Translations under genes and position numbers: made by a program
In this document: one piece after another, positions 8,495 to 17,631 of the stretch
Layout of the letters: each line of letters starts with the position of its first letter
Numbering within the stretch: the stretch's first letter is position 1
DNA from: Flavobacteriaceae bacterium
GTDB lineage: Bacteria; Bacteroidota; Bacteroidia; Flavobacteriales; Flavobacteriaceae
Direction: 5' to 3'
NCBI GenBank assembly: GCA_002707025.1
Contig: PALG01000011.1
Coordinates: forward strand, 1 to 45,505
DNA: 45,505 bases
The notes under the pieces: model-generated
Databases searched by the model: none
Told to the model about the DNA's origin: nothing
Seen by the model: the letters and a program-made list of their open reading frames with translations, nothing else

Positions 8495-9381
8495 TAAAAT
8501 AAGGTATTGGAATCACCCGTTTTGGGGATGATTAAGTTGGTTCCGAATCGTTCGTTCAGGTTTTTTATAAAATGTGCTGAAAGCAAGGGAGATGCTTTTT
8601 CTATATTTTGGTGTACAAAGAAATAAATATTCTGAAGCCCTTGTCCTACCCAGTCTTCGAGTCGGTCGATCCAATCGTCCAATCGTTGGTAATCACTTTC
8701 ATGATTGGCCCCATTATAGCGTATGAACGCCGTGGGGGTTGTCATTCGCATGTGCATTAAATCCCTTCTTCCTGCGGTATCCACAATGATATTGGTCACT
8801 TCATACTTTTCAAGAATTTCATAAAGTTCTTGCGCCACGGAAGCATCATTGAACCAATCGGTATGTCGAAACTCCACGGCTATTTTCATGTCTTTAGGAA
8901 AAGCTTCAAAAAAAGCAGGCAGTCGATCGATCCATTTCGGGGAAAAGTTATTATGCATCTGCACAAAAGGCATTTCCATTTTTTCCTTGAGATTGGAAGT
9001 ATTTAAGATATAGTCTTCCAAGTAAGCTTCAAAATCGTTTAAACGTTTCCAATGCGTTACCCCTTGAAACATTTTCGGAAAAAACCGAAAGTTTTCAGGC
9101 GTTTTATCATACCAGCCAGCATACACATCGGCTGGAAAAATTCGGTAAAAGGTAGCATTCAATTCTATCGAATTGAATTGCGTGGCATAATATGATAACT
9201 CATCTTTTGTCCCACGCGGGTAAAACCCTTTTAAATCGGCCCGATTCCATTTGGCACAGCCTACATAGGCATTTGGAATTTCTGGAGTGTTATGTGGATT
9301 CAACACGGTCTTGGTTTCCGGAGGGTCGGGCGGCAATGTAAAATCAATAATTCCAGGGTTCTCTACTTTTCCAAATTTCAT
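8494..9381 (-). CDS. DUF72 family protein (YecE-like, TIM-barrel)
   Basis: The 295 residues match the DUF72/YecE family. Features are AYVGCAKWNRADLKGFYP near residue 40, the YATQFNSIELNATFYRI block, FPKMFQGVTH, AVEFRHTDWF, and a C-terminal NIYFFVHQNIE segment. The fold is a TIM barrel and the biochemical function is not established. There is no signal peptide. It is the first gene of a two-gene minus-strand operon with the thioesterase. The 125-base divergent gap to the LolA-like gene at 9507 must contain promoters for both, though I find only poor -7 matches there. Confidence 0.88.
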   Translation of the reverse strand: MKFGKVENPGIIDFTLPPDPPETKTVLNPHNTPEIPNAYVGCAKWNRADLKGFYPRGTKDELSYYATQFNSIELNATFYRIFPADVYAGWYDKTPENFRFFPKMFQGVTHWKRLNDFEAYLEDYILNTSNLKEKMEMPFVQMHNNFSPKWIDRLPAFFEAFPKDMKIAVEFRHTDWFNDASVAQELYEILEKYEVTNIIVDTAGRRDLMHMRMTTPTAFIRYNGANHESDYQRLDDWIDRLEDWVGQGLQNIYFFVHQNIEKASPLLSAHFIKNLNERFGTNLIIPKTGDSNTLF

Positions 9382-9506
9382 AAAATTGTATTTCCGTAAA
9401 GATACTTAAAAAGAATGCTTTGGAGTAAATGAAAAAAATCAATTAAAACTGTAACATTATTTGTATATTCAATACTTACAAAACACAAAACTTTAAAAGA
9501 ACATCT

Positions 9507-10265
9507 ATGAAAACCTTAAGATTATTTACTACAACCATCCTTTTATTGGTTTTTGGAGCTTTTGCCAATGCCCAAACGGCTGATGAAATTCTTGCGAATT
9601 ACTTCGAAAACACAGGGGGAATTGAAAATTGGAAAAGCATCGAAGGAATGAAAATGACCGGAGACGCAGGATTTGGTCCACAAAGTTTCCCTTTTGTCCA
9701 AATTATGATGACCGACGGTAGAATGCGTACTGAAGTAGACCTACAAGGACAGAAATTTATTCCGCAAGCCTATGATGGTGAAAAAATGTGGGGAATGAAT
9801 TTTCAAACCATGGCTGCAGAAGAAGTAGATTCTGAAACTGCGACTAATTACAAAAACAATGAAGCCAACGATTTTCCAGATCCTTTTTTAAACTATAAAG
9901 AAAAAGGATATCAAGTAGAATATATGGGCGAAGAAACAGTAGAGGGTGTGGAAACCTATAAACTGAAATTAACAAAAAACAAGCTAATTTCAGACGGTGT
10001 AGAAGAAGATAATTTTGCGGTGTATTATTTTGACAAAGAAAACTTTGTCCCTATCCTAAGCGAAAACACCATGCCTGTAGGTCCTCAAAAAGGAATGAAG
10101 GTACAAACGGTATATAGCGATTACCAAGAAGCCGGTGATATATTCTACCCCTATTCCATTACGACTAAATTTAATGGCCAAGCAGGACAATCAATTAAAA
10201 TTGAAAGCATTGAAATAAACCCTTCTGTAGAAGAAGTGAATTTTTCCATGCCAACTAAAGAATAA
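9507..10265 (+). CDS. Exported LolA-like outer-membrane lipoprotein-sorting family protein
   Basis: A 252-residue protein with a signal peptide (1-22, ending FANAQ). The mature part begins ADEILANYFENTGGIENWKSI, the pattern of Bacteroidota proteins annotated as outer membrane lipoprotein-sorting (LolA/LolB-like fold). It continues as repeated strands (MKMTGDAGF, YDGEKMWGMNF, VEYMGEETVEGVETYKLKL, YYFDKENFVPI). These proteins are probably periplasmic lipid- or lipoprotein-binding half-barrels, but they are distinct from housekeeping LolA and their substrate is unknown. A strong terminator follows, so it is likely monocistronic. Confidence 0.78.
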   Translation: MKTLRLFTTTILLLVFGAFANAQTADEILANYFENTGGIENWKSIEGMKMTGDAGFGPQSFPFVQIMMTDGRMRTEVDLQGQKFIPQAYDGEKMWGMNFQTMAAEEVDSETATNYKNNEANDFPDPFLNYKEKGYQVEYMGEETVEGVETYKLKLTKNKLISDGVEEDNFAVYYFDKENFVPILSENTMPVGPQKGMKVQTVYSDYQEAGDIFYPYSITTKFNGQAGQSIKIESIEINPSVEEVNFSMPTKE

Positions 10266-10281
10266 ATACTGAAATTTTATA

Positions 10282-10310
10282 AAAATCCCTGCCTTGTCAG
10301 GGATTTTTTT
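10282..10310 (+). terminator. Intrinsic terminator after the LolA-like gene
   Basis: A perfect 10-bp stem pairs 10282-10291 with 10298-10307 around a six-base loop (CCTTGT), with a T-run to 10311. It separates the LolA-like gene from the propeller gene at 10333. Confidence 0.9.
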
Positions 10311-10332
10311 TAACTCAAAATCCAATCAAAAA

Positions 10333-13300
10333 ATGAAAAGACTCATCTATTTAGCCATAGTGTGTTTTATTGTTCCATGGAATTCTTTTTCCCAGGAAAT
10401 TTCCCTGAAAGGAAAGGAACTTTTTGGGGATATTAAGGCAAGGCACATAGGACCCGCTTTAATGAGTGGGCGAATTAATGATATTGAAATGCATCCCACC
10501 AATACCCGTGTTATGTACATTGGGGCAGCCGGTGGCGGTGTTTGGAAGTCCTCTGATGGAGGAGCCACTTTCACCCCTATTTTCGACGATTATGTACAAT
10601 CTATTGGCGTGGTAAAGTTAGACCCAAAAAATCCTGATGAAGTGATTTGGGTAGGAACAGGGGAAACCTGGACGCGGAACTCTGTATCTATTGGAAATGG
10701 CCTCTTCAAATCGACCGATGGGGGAAGCTCTTGGACGGAAATCCCAGGCTTCGAAAACAGTGAACGCATTGCATCTATCGCCATTAACTCTAACAATACA
10801 AATGAAGTATACGTAGGAGTACTAGGCGCTCTATGGAGCGATAGTGAAGACAGGGGCGTGTATAAAACGACTGATGGTGGAAAAAACTGGAAAAAAGTAT
10901 TTTATTTGAATCCATCCACTGGAGCTGGCGACGTCATTATGGATCCCGAAAACCCTAATGTATTGTATGCCTCCATGTGGCAATTCCGAAGAACGGGATG
11001 GAGCTTTAACTCTGGAGGAGAAAGCAGTGGCTTGTATAAATCGACCGATGGGGGTGCTACTTGGAATAAAATTAAGAACGGCCTGCCTGAAGGGAAATTG
11101 GGAAGAATCGCAGTGGCTATGGCCCCCAGTGATCATCAAATTTTATATGCAGTTATTGAAACCGGCGAAAAAGATACCAATGGGCTTTGGAAATCTGAAG
11201 ATGGAGGAAACTCTTGGAAACACTTAAATAATGACTTCGGACTTACGGTTCGCCCTTTTTACTTTTCCAGAATCACGATCGATCCCAAGAACCCAGATAT
11301 TATTGTAAAAGCGGGTCTTAGTGGGTCTATAAGTCGGGATGGCGGAAAGACCTTTAAAGGCCTCGGAAATATGCACAGTGACATTCACGATATCGCTTTC
11401 CATATCAACAATAGCGATGCCCTTTTCTGTGCTACCGATGGTGGGTTATACCGCTCATGGAATGGAGGAACCACTATGGAAATTGTAGAGAACCTCCCCC
11501 TTTCCCAATTTTATCAGATTAGCGTAGACAATGAAGAGCCTTACAATGTGTATGGAGGCTTACAGGACAATGGAAGCTGGTGGGGTCCCTCCTCTGCTCC
11601 AGGAGGGGTACAAGCCCGCGATTGGAATAGTGTAGGTGCTGGAGATGGCTTCAGGGTATTGAAACACCCTACCAAAAACATCATTTATTCAGAAATGCAA
11701 GGAGCCGAGAATGTTTGGCGGTACGACGTAGATCGAAGAAGAACCAAAACCGTACAGCCTCTAGAAGAAGCTGGAAAACCCAAACTTCGCTTTAACTGGA
11801 ACGCACCTATGGCGGTAAGCAACCATCAACCGGATCGATTTTACATGGGAAGTCAGTTTGTGCACCGAAGTGATGATATGGGAGACACGTGGACCATAAT
11901 TTCTCCCGATTTAACAACAAACGACCCTGCCAAACAGAACCAAGCAGATTCAGGGGGGCTTTCTATGGATAACAGTGGAGCCGAAAATCATACGACTATC
12001 TTTACTATTGCAGAATCACCGCTTGATGAAAACATACTCTGGGTGGGTACCGATGACGGAAATGTGCAGGTAACCACCGATGGAGGTAAAACCTGGAATA
12101 ATGTTACTTCCAATCTTGTAGGCGTTCCTGCCAATACGTGGGTCTATCATATTGAAGCTAGTGTTCACGGAAAAGGTACAGCGTATGCGGTATTCGATGG
12201 TCATACCAGTGGCGATTTCAATACCTACGCATTAAAAACAACCGATTATGGAAAAACTTGGACCAATATCATTTCAGAAGATATTAAAGCCAATGCTTTT
12301 GCCAGAAATATTCAAGAAGACTATGAAAATGAAAACCTACTGTTTTTAGGGACCGAATTCGGATTATATGTAACCGTTGACGGAGGTAAAAACTGGTCGA
12401 AATTTACCAATAACATGCCTTCCGTAGCCGTGCATTTTATTGACCTTCAAAAACAAACCAACGATTTGGTGATGGGAACTCACGGAAGAGGCGTCATCAT
12501 TATCGATGATATTAGCCCATTGCGACAACTAAACCAAGAAGTGCTTAATGAAGACGTACACTTTTTCAGTACCGAACCTTACACCATGGTGGAACAAAGT
12601 GGTTTTTCAGGTAGTTTCGGAAGTGAAACCCAGTTTGTAGGGGCTAACAAGCCTACCTCGGCTCGAATTATCTATTACTTGAAAAAACGCCACACCTTTG
12701 GTAAAATGGAAATGGAAATTCAGGATATGGATGGAAATAAGATTACGTCCCTTTCCCCAGGGAAATCCAAAGGAATAAATGTAGTGGATTGGAACTTTAC
12801 TTCCAAAGCACCAAAATTAGCTGAAGCCAAAACCATTTCCTTTGCTGGATTCACCCCAGTAAGGGTTCCTGCAGGAAAATATAAGGTGGTCTTAACCAAA
12901 GGTAGAAATACCTACGAAACAACCTTAGAACTTCAGTATGACGATAGCTCCCTAGCTACCTTGGAAGAACGTAAAGAACAGGAGCGCATGACTCGTGAAA
13001 TGTTCAATATGGTTGAGGATTTAGCCTACATGGTTTATGAGTTAGGGGAAAATCAGAAAGCAGCTCAAAATGTCATGGAAAACCATCCTAAAGGGAAAAA
13101 AGTGGCCCAAAATTTTTATGATGCATTGGAAACCCTTCGGAAAGACTTGGTCGTAACCACAGGAGACAACTACGTAGCTTCTGCTGAACCAGAACTAAGA
13201 GAGCGTATGGGAGAGTTGTATGCCAATATCGCTTCCAGCTATGATCGCGTGTCTGGAGCTCAGAAGCAGAATTACCAACTTATTTCCGAAGAATTCACGG

Positions 13301-13425
13301 CAGCGAAAAAGCGCTATCAAGAAATAGTGGACAAAGAAGGAAAAAAATTCCACAAATTTTTAGAGAAAAACGAAATGCAAAAACCCAAGCTTCAAAGTAA
13401 AGAAGACTATTTGGAGAAAGAGTAG
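10333..13425 (+). CDS. BNR/sortilin-like (VPS10-type) beta-propeller exported protein
   Basis: 1030 residues from ATG 10333. The in-frame TTG at 10294 lies in the terminator loop and is rejected. A signal peptide covers about residues 1-20 (ending WNSFSQ). The body holds many BNR/Asp-box repeats (SDGGATF, TDGGSSW, TDGGKNW, SEDGGNSW, SRDGGKTF, TTDGGKTW, TVDGGKNW), the mark of sialidase- and sortilin-like propellers. At about residues 720-1030 a beta-sandwich region and a helical tail follow. Bacteroidota members are often annotated as glycosyl hydrolase or VPS10-domain protein, but no catalytic residues are evident and hydrolase activity should not be assumed. I see no T9SS tail, so a periplasmic or outer-membrane-associated location is most likely. 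Confidence 0.85.
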   Translation: MKRLIYLAIVCFIVPWNSFSQEISLKGKELFGDIKARHIGPALMSGRINDIEMHPTNTRVMYIGAAGGGVWKSSDGGATFTPIFDDYVQSIGVVKLDPKNPDEVIWVGTGETWTRNSVSIGNGLFKSTDGGSSWTEIPGFENSERIASIAINSNNTNEVYVGVLGALWSDSEDRGVYKTTDGGKNWKKVFYLNPSTGAGDVIMDPENPNVLYASMWQFRRTGWSFNSGGESSGLYKSTDGGATWNKIKNGLPEGKLGRIAVAMAPSDHQILYAVIETGEKDTNGLWKSEDGGNSWKHLNNDFGLTVRPFYFSRITIDPKNPDIIVKAGLSGSISRDGGKTFKGLGNMHSDIHDIAFHINNSDALFCATDGGLYRSWNGGTTMEIVENLPLSQFYQISVDNEEPYNVYGGLQDNGSWWGPSSAPGGVQARDWNSVGAGDGFRVLKHPTKNIIYSEMQGAENVWRYDVDRRRTKTVQPLEEAGKPKLRFNWNAPMAVSNHQPDRFYMGSQFVHRSDDMGDTWTIISPDLTTNDPAKQNQADSGGLSMDNSGAENHTTIFTIAESPLDENILWVGTDDGNVQVTTDGGKTWNNVTSNLVGVPANTWVYHIEASVHGKGTAYAVFDGHTSGDFNTYALKTTDYGKTWTNIISEDIKANAFARNIQEDYENENLLFLGTEFGLYVTVDGGKNWSKFTNNMPSVAVHFIDLQKQTNDLVMGTHGRGVIIIDDISPLRQLNQEVLNEDVHFFSTEPYTMVEQSGFSGSFGSETQFVGANKPTSARIIYYLKKRHTFGKMEMEIQDMDGNKITSLSPGKSKGINVVDWNFTSKAPKLAEAKTISFAGFTPVRVPAGKYKVVLTKGRNTYETTLELQYDDSSLATLEERKEQERMTREMFNMVEDLAYMVYELGENQKAAQNVMENHPKGKKVAQNFYDALETLRKDLVVTTGDNYVASAEPELRERMGELYANIASSYDRVSGAQKQNYQLISEEFTAAKKRYQEIVDKEGKKFHKFLEKNEMQKPKLQSKEDYLEKE

Positions 13426-13450
13426 TTTTTCAATTCAAACAATAAGAATG

Positions 13451-13477
13451 GCCCTGTAATTTACAGGGCTATTTTTT
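13451..13477. terminator. Bidirectional terminator overlapping a stop codon
   Basis: The stem GCCCTGTA (13451-13458) pairs with TTACAGGGC (13462-13469), followed by a T-run at 13472-13478. It ends the propeller gene. The distal arm touches the TAG stop of the convergent dehydrogenase gene (13469-13471 on the minus strand). Confidence 0.85.
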
Positions 13478-14830
13478 TATGTAGACCGTCTTAATGTTTA
13501 CAAACTCTCGAATTCCCTGGCTGCTAAGCTCCCTACCATAACCACTTTCCTTTACTCCTCCAAAGGGCAGGCGAGGATCACTTTTAACCAACTCATTAAT
13601 GAAAACAGCGCCTTCTTCAAATTGAGGGATTAAAGTTTCCATTTTTTTTAAGTCTTCTGAAAATAGCGAAACCCCTAAACCGAACTTTGAATTATTAGAC
13701 AATGCAATGGCTTCTTCCGTGGTGGAAAAAGTAGTAATGCTCAAAGCAGGACCAAAGGTTTCTTCCTGAAACATAGGCATGTCTTCGGTAACTTCTGAAA
13801 CAATGGTTGGTTCGTAGTAGGCGCCACAGCGCTTCCCTCCTAGTTTCAATTGCGCTCCCATTTTTAAGGATTCATGTACCTGGCTTTCCAAATCCTTAGC
13901 TAAATCTTCCCTTGCCAGTGTTCCAACGTAAGTATCTTTCGATAAAGGGTCACCGCTCTTTAAATCCTTTACTTTGGAAATAAGCTTTTCCGTAAACTCT
14001 TCCTGAATACTTTCGGCCAACAAAAGCCGCTTCCCGGCAATACAGCTTTGCCCTGTATTTTGAAAGCGTGCAGTAACACAAGTTTCTATGGTCGCGTCGA
14101 TATCACAATCTTCAAAAACAACCAATGCGTTATTACCGCCTAATTCCAGAACACTTTTTTTAATGTTTTTGCCCGCTAAGGATGCCACTGAAGCACCTGC
14201 GGGACCGCTTCCGGTTAAGGTTACTGCTTTTACGATATCATTTTCGATAATACCTTTTATGGCATCGCTTCCAACCAGTAGCGTGGTAAAGCATCCTTCA
14301 GGTAAGCCTGCATTGGCAAATACCTTTTCAATGTTTAGGGCGCTTCCAAACACATTGGAGGCGTGTTTTAAAACCGCTACATTTCCAGCCATCAAAGCAG
14401 GAATAGCAAAACGGAATACTTGCCAAAAGGGATAGTTCCACGGCATTACGGCCAGTAGAACCCCCAAGGGTTCATAACGGATAAAGCTTTTTTGAGCATA
14501 GGTTTCAATGATTTTATCTTGAAGTTGATCTTTAGCATTGTCTATGTAATATTCACATAACCAGATACATTTCTCTATTTCAGCTATAGACTGTGAAAGA
14601 GGTTTCCCCATCTCCAAGGTCATGGTTTTTGCGTAAGTTTCTTTATTTTTTTCAAGTTCGGAAGCGACATTTTTTATATGATCTTCCCGTTCTTCGTAGG
14701 ACGTTTTCTTCCAATGGGAAAATCGTTCTTTTGCCTTTCGAAGAAAAGTATCCACCTCTTTCGAGGTATGTTTTGTATAGGTATGTAACGTATCTCCTGT
14801 ATAAGGATTAATAGAAGTAACAGTGTCCAT
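13469..14830 (-). CDS. NAD(P)-dependent succinate-semialdehyde-type aldehyde dehydrogenase
   Basis: 453 residues from the ATG at 14830 (MDTVTSINPYTGD). An in-frame upstream start at 14893 adds an unlikely 21 residues. ALDH catalytic features are K155, E229 in VLELGG and the nucleophile C263 in NTGQSCIAGKR, plus MPWNYPFWQ (119-127) and the C-terminal PFGGVKESGYGRE. This short form, about 453 residues, matches bacterial SSADHs, which oxidise succinate semialdehyde to succinate at the end of the GABA route. Specificity for other small aldehydes cannot be excluded and no GABA aminotransferase gene is adjacent. It is divergent from the small unknown gene at 14947. Confidence 0.88.
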   Translation of the reverse strand: MDTVTSINPYTGDTLHTYTKHTSKEVDTFLRKAKERFSHWKKTSYEEREDHIKNVASELEKNKETYAKTMTLEMGKPLSQSIAEIEKCIWLCEYYIDNAKDQLQDKIIETYAQKSFIRYEPLGVLLAVMPWNYPFWQVFRFAIPALMAGNVAVLKHASNVFGSALNIEKVFANAGLPEGCFTTLLVGSDAIKGIIENDIVKAVTLTGSGPAGASVASLAGKNIKKSVLELGGNNALVVFEDCDIDATIETCVTARFQNTGQSCIAGKRLLLAESIQEEFTEKLISKVKDLKSGDPLSKDTYVGTLAREDLAKDLESQVHESLKMGAQLKLGGKRCGAYYEPTIVSEVTEDMPMFQEETFGPALSITTFSTTEEAIALSNNSKFGLGVSLFSEDLKKMETLIPQFEEGAVFINELVKSDPRLPFGGVKESGYGRELSSQGIREFVNIKTVYIKK

Positions 14831-14946
14831 TTTTATTTTTAAAGTTAGGGCTTCTACTGCAAATTGTTGAAAGGATTGTGCATAACTTAACAATTCTTAA
14901 CCAAATTTCACACTTCTAATTTTTAATTTTAAAAAAACTCCAAATT

Positions 14947-15360
14947 ATGGAAACTAGAGATGAAGTCCTCATAGGGCTCCGCCCTTCCATCGCTTCGGCA
15001 AAGGTCCTTCCTGGAATGTCTTCCGAAGAAATCTTTCAAAATGAAACCTTACGTCCCATTATTAAATTACAAAATGATTTGTTATTGGCAGCGTTTCGGA
15101 ATTATGCCCAAAAGCATAAAAATGTATTCTATGACCTTTCCGTAGAAAAACGGTTGGACTATATTGAAAATGCCATTCATAAGGATATGAAATTTCGAAA
15201 CTCATTGAAAGGAATGGTTATTGGGCAATTTACCATTCAGGAATATGAAAGATATATTCAAAATTCCTCGGCATTGAACAAGCGAATGATGACACTCGTT
15301 AAGGAAAGGTTAAAAAACAACATGCTTTTATTAGAACAGAAATCAAGTTCGGTAGCTTAA
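14947..15360 (+). CDS. Small conserved-looking cytoplasmic protein of unknown function
   Basis: The 137-residue product starts METRDEVLIGLRPSI. It has no signal peptide or membrane segment and looks mainly helical. Mixed charged and hydrophobic heptads run from about residue 35 to 130 (IIKLQNDLLLAAFRNYAQKH, LDYIENAIHKDMKFRN, EYERYIQNSSALNKRMMTLV). I do not recognise a characterised family. Codon use resembles that of its neighbours and the ORF is well formed, so it is probably real. The 116-base divergent gap upstream is very AT-rich. No clear terminator separates it from the OmpA gene 170 bases downstream, but that gene has its own -7 box. Confidence 0.75.
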   Translation: METRDEVLIGLRPSIASAKVLPGMSSEEIFQNETLRPIIKLQNDLLLAAFRNYAQKHKNVFYDLSVEKRLDYIENAIHKDMKFRNSLKGMVIGQFTIQEYERYIQNSSALNKRMMTLVKERLKNNMLLLEQKSSSVA

Positions 15361-15500
15361 CAATTCTCCTTTTCTTGTAAAAATTTGACAGGTAGTGGTT
15401 TGTCTTCGTGTGCCTTCCTATCTTGTTAAGATAATATTAGTAAAGATGTTAAGCTTTACACAAAGTATTCATATTTCTAACAATTGAAACATAAGGATTC

Positions 15501-15508
15501 TATTTTTG
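15501..15508 (+). promoter_or_regulatory. -7 box (TATTTTTG) for the OmpA-family gene
   Basis: TATTTTTG at 15501-15508 matches TAnnTTTG and lies 23 bases before the ATG at 15531, implying a leader of about 15 nucleotides. No TTG sits 19-21 bases upstream. The nearest candidates (TTG at 15484, TTTC at 15474) have poor spacing. Confidence 0.55.
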
Positions 15509-15530
15509 TGTATCTAAAAATCCAAACCTT

Positions 15531-16823
15531 ATGAAAAGAATTACACTATTACTATTAGCAATGGTATTTTCCGTTTCGCTAACACATGCACAAGATGAAG
15601 AAGATAACGACATCAAACTTGGCCAATACGATAAGTGGTCTATTGAGTTAAGCGGAGGGCTACTCAAGCCATCCAATCCCTTAGCTCCTGGGTATTACAC
15701 GAAGGGAGCCGATTTATTCCAAGGGAACCTTGGGGTACGTTACATGTTCAACGAGAAGTTTGGTCTTCGTACCGTATTTGGTTACAATAGTATTAAAAAC
15801 AACGAAGACGAAACCCAAAGTCTTCCTTTTGAAGCAAGATACCTTCGAGGAACTTTAGAAGGGGTGGTAAATCTTGGGAACGTATTGGACTTTGCCGATT
15901 GGACCAATAGTTTCGGTTTACTTTTCCACAGTGGTGCTGGATATTCAAACTTAAAATACCAGGACCCTGAAATTGAAGATCCAGTGCACTTAATGAATAT
16001 TAGTGCAGGTATTACTCCGCAGGTTAAAATTAGCAATAGCATTGCTTTTAACCTAGATGTAACTTTACTGGCCAATGTAGGAATGGAGCGTTCATGGGAC
16101 GGGACCCAAGTAATCACCAGTAATAATCGTCGAATTGATGACGGTCTCCTATACAATTTCTCGGCGGGGCTTACCTTTTACTTAGGGGAAAATGATACCC
16201 ATGCCGACTGGTATTCTGAAGACAATGTGCTCCTTTCGAAAGTAGAAGAATTGGAACAACGTGTAGAAAAACTGGAAACCGATCTTATCGATTCAGATCA
16301 GGACGGAGTGCCAGATTATCTGGATAGAGAGCCTAACACCATGTCTGGAGTCGCTGTGAATACCAAAGGAGTGGCTATTGATAAAAACAACAATGGTATT
16401 CCCGACGAAATAGAATCTTCCTTGGATTCACGTTACGTAAACGAAGAAGATTATGTTCAGAATAAAGGAGGGTTAGACGTAGAAGAATTATTAAACAAGG
16501 GATATGTAAACGTATATTTCAGGTTTAATAGCGATGTACCTGAAACCTATTCTTTAGGAGCAATCAATTACCTTGCAAAATACATGAAGGAGAACCCAGG
16601 TGCCAATGCCGATTTAATTGGATATGCTGATGAAATTGGAGATCCCGACTATAACAAGGCTTTATCGGAAAGACGTGCCAATAAAGTGAAGGAAATTTTA
16701 GTCGCTTCAGGTGTTTCCGAAAGTAGATTAAATGTTATTGGTAACGGGGAAGATACTTCTGTAGAAAAATCTTCTGCCCCTGCAAGACAGCTGGTAAGAA
16801 GAGTAACATTCAGATTGAAATAA
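15531..16823 (+). CDS. OmpA family outer-membrane porin-like protein
   Basis: A 430-residue protein with a signal peptide (1-21, ending LTHAQ). It has an N-terminal 8-stranded-type beta-barrel (about 30-225, with FNEKFGLRTVFGYNSI and NFSAGLTFYLG), a coiled-coil linker (about 233-257, VEELEQRVEKLETDL), a thrombospondin-type-3-like calcium repeat (SDQDGVPDYLDREP, then KNNNGIPDEIES), and a C-terminal OmpA domain (about 320-430). In that domain the usual HTD(x)xG motif is replaced by LIGYADEIGDPDYNKALSERRA, keeping the peptidoglycan-binding Asp/Arg pattern. This is the domain order of major Flavobacteria OmpA proteins, which link the outer membrane to the wall. It has its own -7 box and terminator, so it is probably monocistronic. 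Confidence 0.93.
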   Translation: MKRITLLLLAMVFSVSLTHAQDEEDNDIKLGQYDKWSIELSGGLLKPSNPLAPGYYTKGADLFQGNLGVRYMFNEKFGLRTVFGYNSIKNNEDETQSLPFEARYLRGTLEGVVNLGNVLDFADWTNSFGLLFHSGAGYSNLKYQDPEIEDPVHLMNISAGITPQVKISNSIAFNLDVTLLANVGMERSWDGTQVITSNNRRIDDGLLYNFSAGLTFYLGENDTHADWYSEDNVLLSKVEELEQRVEKLETDLIDSDQDGVPDYLDREPNTMSGVAVNTKGVAIDKNNNGIPDEIESSLDSRYVNEEDYVQNKGGLDVEELLNKGYVNVYFRFNSDVPETYSLGAINYLAKYMKENPGANADLIGYADEIGDPDYNKALSERRANKVKEILVASGVSESRLNVIGNGEDTSVEKSSAPARQLVRRVTFRLK

Positions 16824-16846
16824 TTAAGAACCCCAGAATTTTTTAT

Positions 16847-16880
16847 AAGTCCCTTTCAGCTTGAAAGGGACTTTTTTTTT
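16847..16880 (+). terminator. Strong terminator after the OmpA-family gene
   Basis: A perfect 12-bp stem pairs 16847-16858 with 16862-16873 around a three-base loop (16859-16861), followed by a long T-run. The T-run reaches the stop codon of the convergent DUF2461 gene at 16879. Confidence 0.93.
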
Positions 16881-17559
16881 ATTCCAATAGCGAGACCCCA
16901 TTTAAATCGGTCGTCAATACGTCACTCATATAATCGAAAAAAGGACGTAGCAGTGCATAGTGATGGAGTAAATTCTCTTTGAAGTTAGTGGCCAAAACCT
17001 CTTGGTCGGTAAAAGGATGGGCTACAAAAAAACTTTTTAAACGAATTAAATCGATATTAGGGTCGTCCTTGCTGAAACCTTTTGGAGCAGTTTTTACACG
17101 GTACTCCTGATTGAAACCTTGAAAGGCATTCTTAAATTGTGGGTTGCTTAAAATTTTTCGGATGGGCGCTGCATCCATTTCAAACTCTTTTCTAATTCTT
17201 TGTAAATCTTCTGGATTGGGATTGAAAAAGCCACCCGCCATTAAGCTATTGCCTGGTTCAATACGAAGGTAATACCCACCTCTTCTATGAGCCCCTGCCC
17301 TGCTGAAACTTGCACTTCGGTGAATGTTGTAAGGAGTCTTGTCGTTGCTAAATCGTATATCCCGATTAATACGAAAGACTTTTACTTTTTCTATTTGGTC
17401 GGTCGTATTCAGTTCTTTTTCAATAGCAGCATAAAAAGATTTTAGGGCCTTTTCATTAGCTTGGTACTCCTTTTTATGTTCCTGCATCCAATCACGGTGA
17501 TTGTTTTCTTTTAGCCTATTTAAAAAGCTGAAAACGGAAGGAGGGATTTGAGTTTGCAT
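16879..17559 (-). CDS. DUF2461 family protein (TIGR02453)
   Basis: The 226 residues carry the clear family pattern: FLNRLKENNHRDWMQEHKKEY at about residue 10-30, then KVFRINRDIRFSNDKTPYN, RRGGYYLRIEPGNSLMAGGFF, and a C-terminal helical part. DUF2461 proteins are widespread and conserved but have no established biochemical role. The charged conserved motif RDIRFSxDKxPY suggests a ligand or nucleotide site, which is inference. There is no signal peptide, so it should be cytoplasmic. It is divergent from the four-helix membrane protein gene at 17632 across 72 bases. Confidence 0.9.
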   Translation of the reverse strand: MQTQIPPSVFSFLNRLKENNHRDWMQEHKKEYQANEKALKSFYAAIEKELNTTDQIEKVKVFRINRDIRFSNDKTPYNIHRSASFSRAGAHRRGGYYLRIEPGNSLMAGGFFNPNPEDLQRIRKEFEMDAAPIRKILSNPQFKNAFQGFNQEYRVKTAPKGFSKDDPNIDLIRLKSFFVAHPFTDQEVLATNFKENLLHHYALLRPFFDYMSDVLTTDLNGVSLLE

Positions 17560-17631
17560 GGCGTCTTTTAATTATAAAGATACATTTTAATTTTTTTGTA
17601 CATTTAACTAACAACTTAAAACCAATACATT

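Noticed and set aside
10294-10332. TTG start extending the propeller protein by 13 residues
   Set aside because: It lies in the loop of a strong terminator, and the extension would precede a normal signal peptide starting at ATG 10333.
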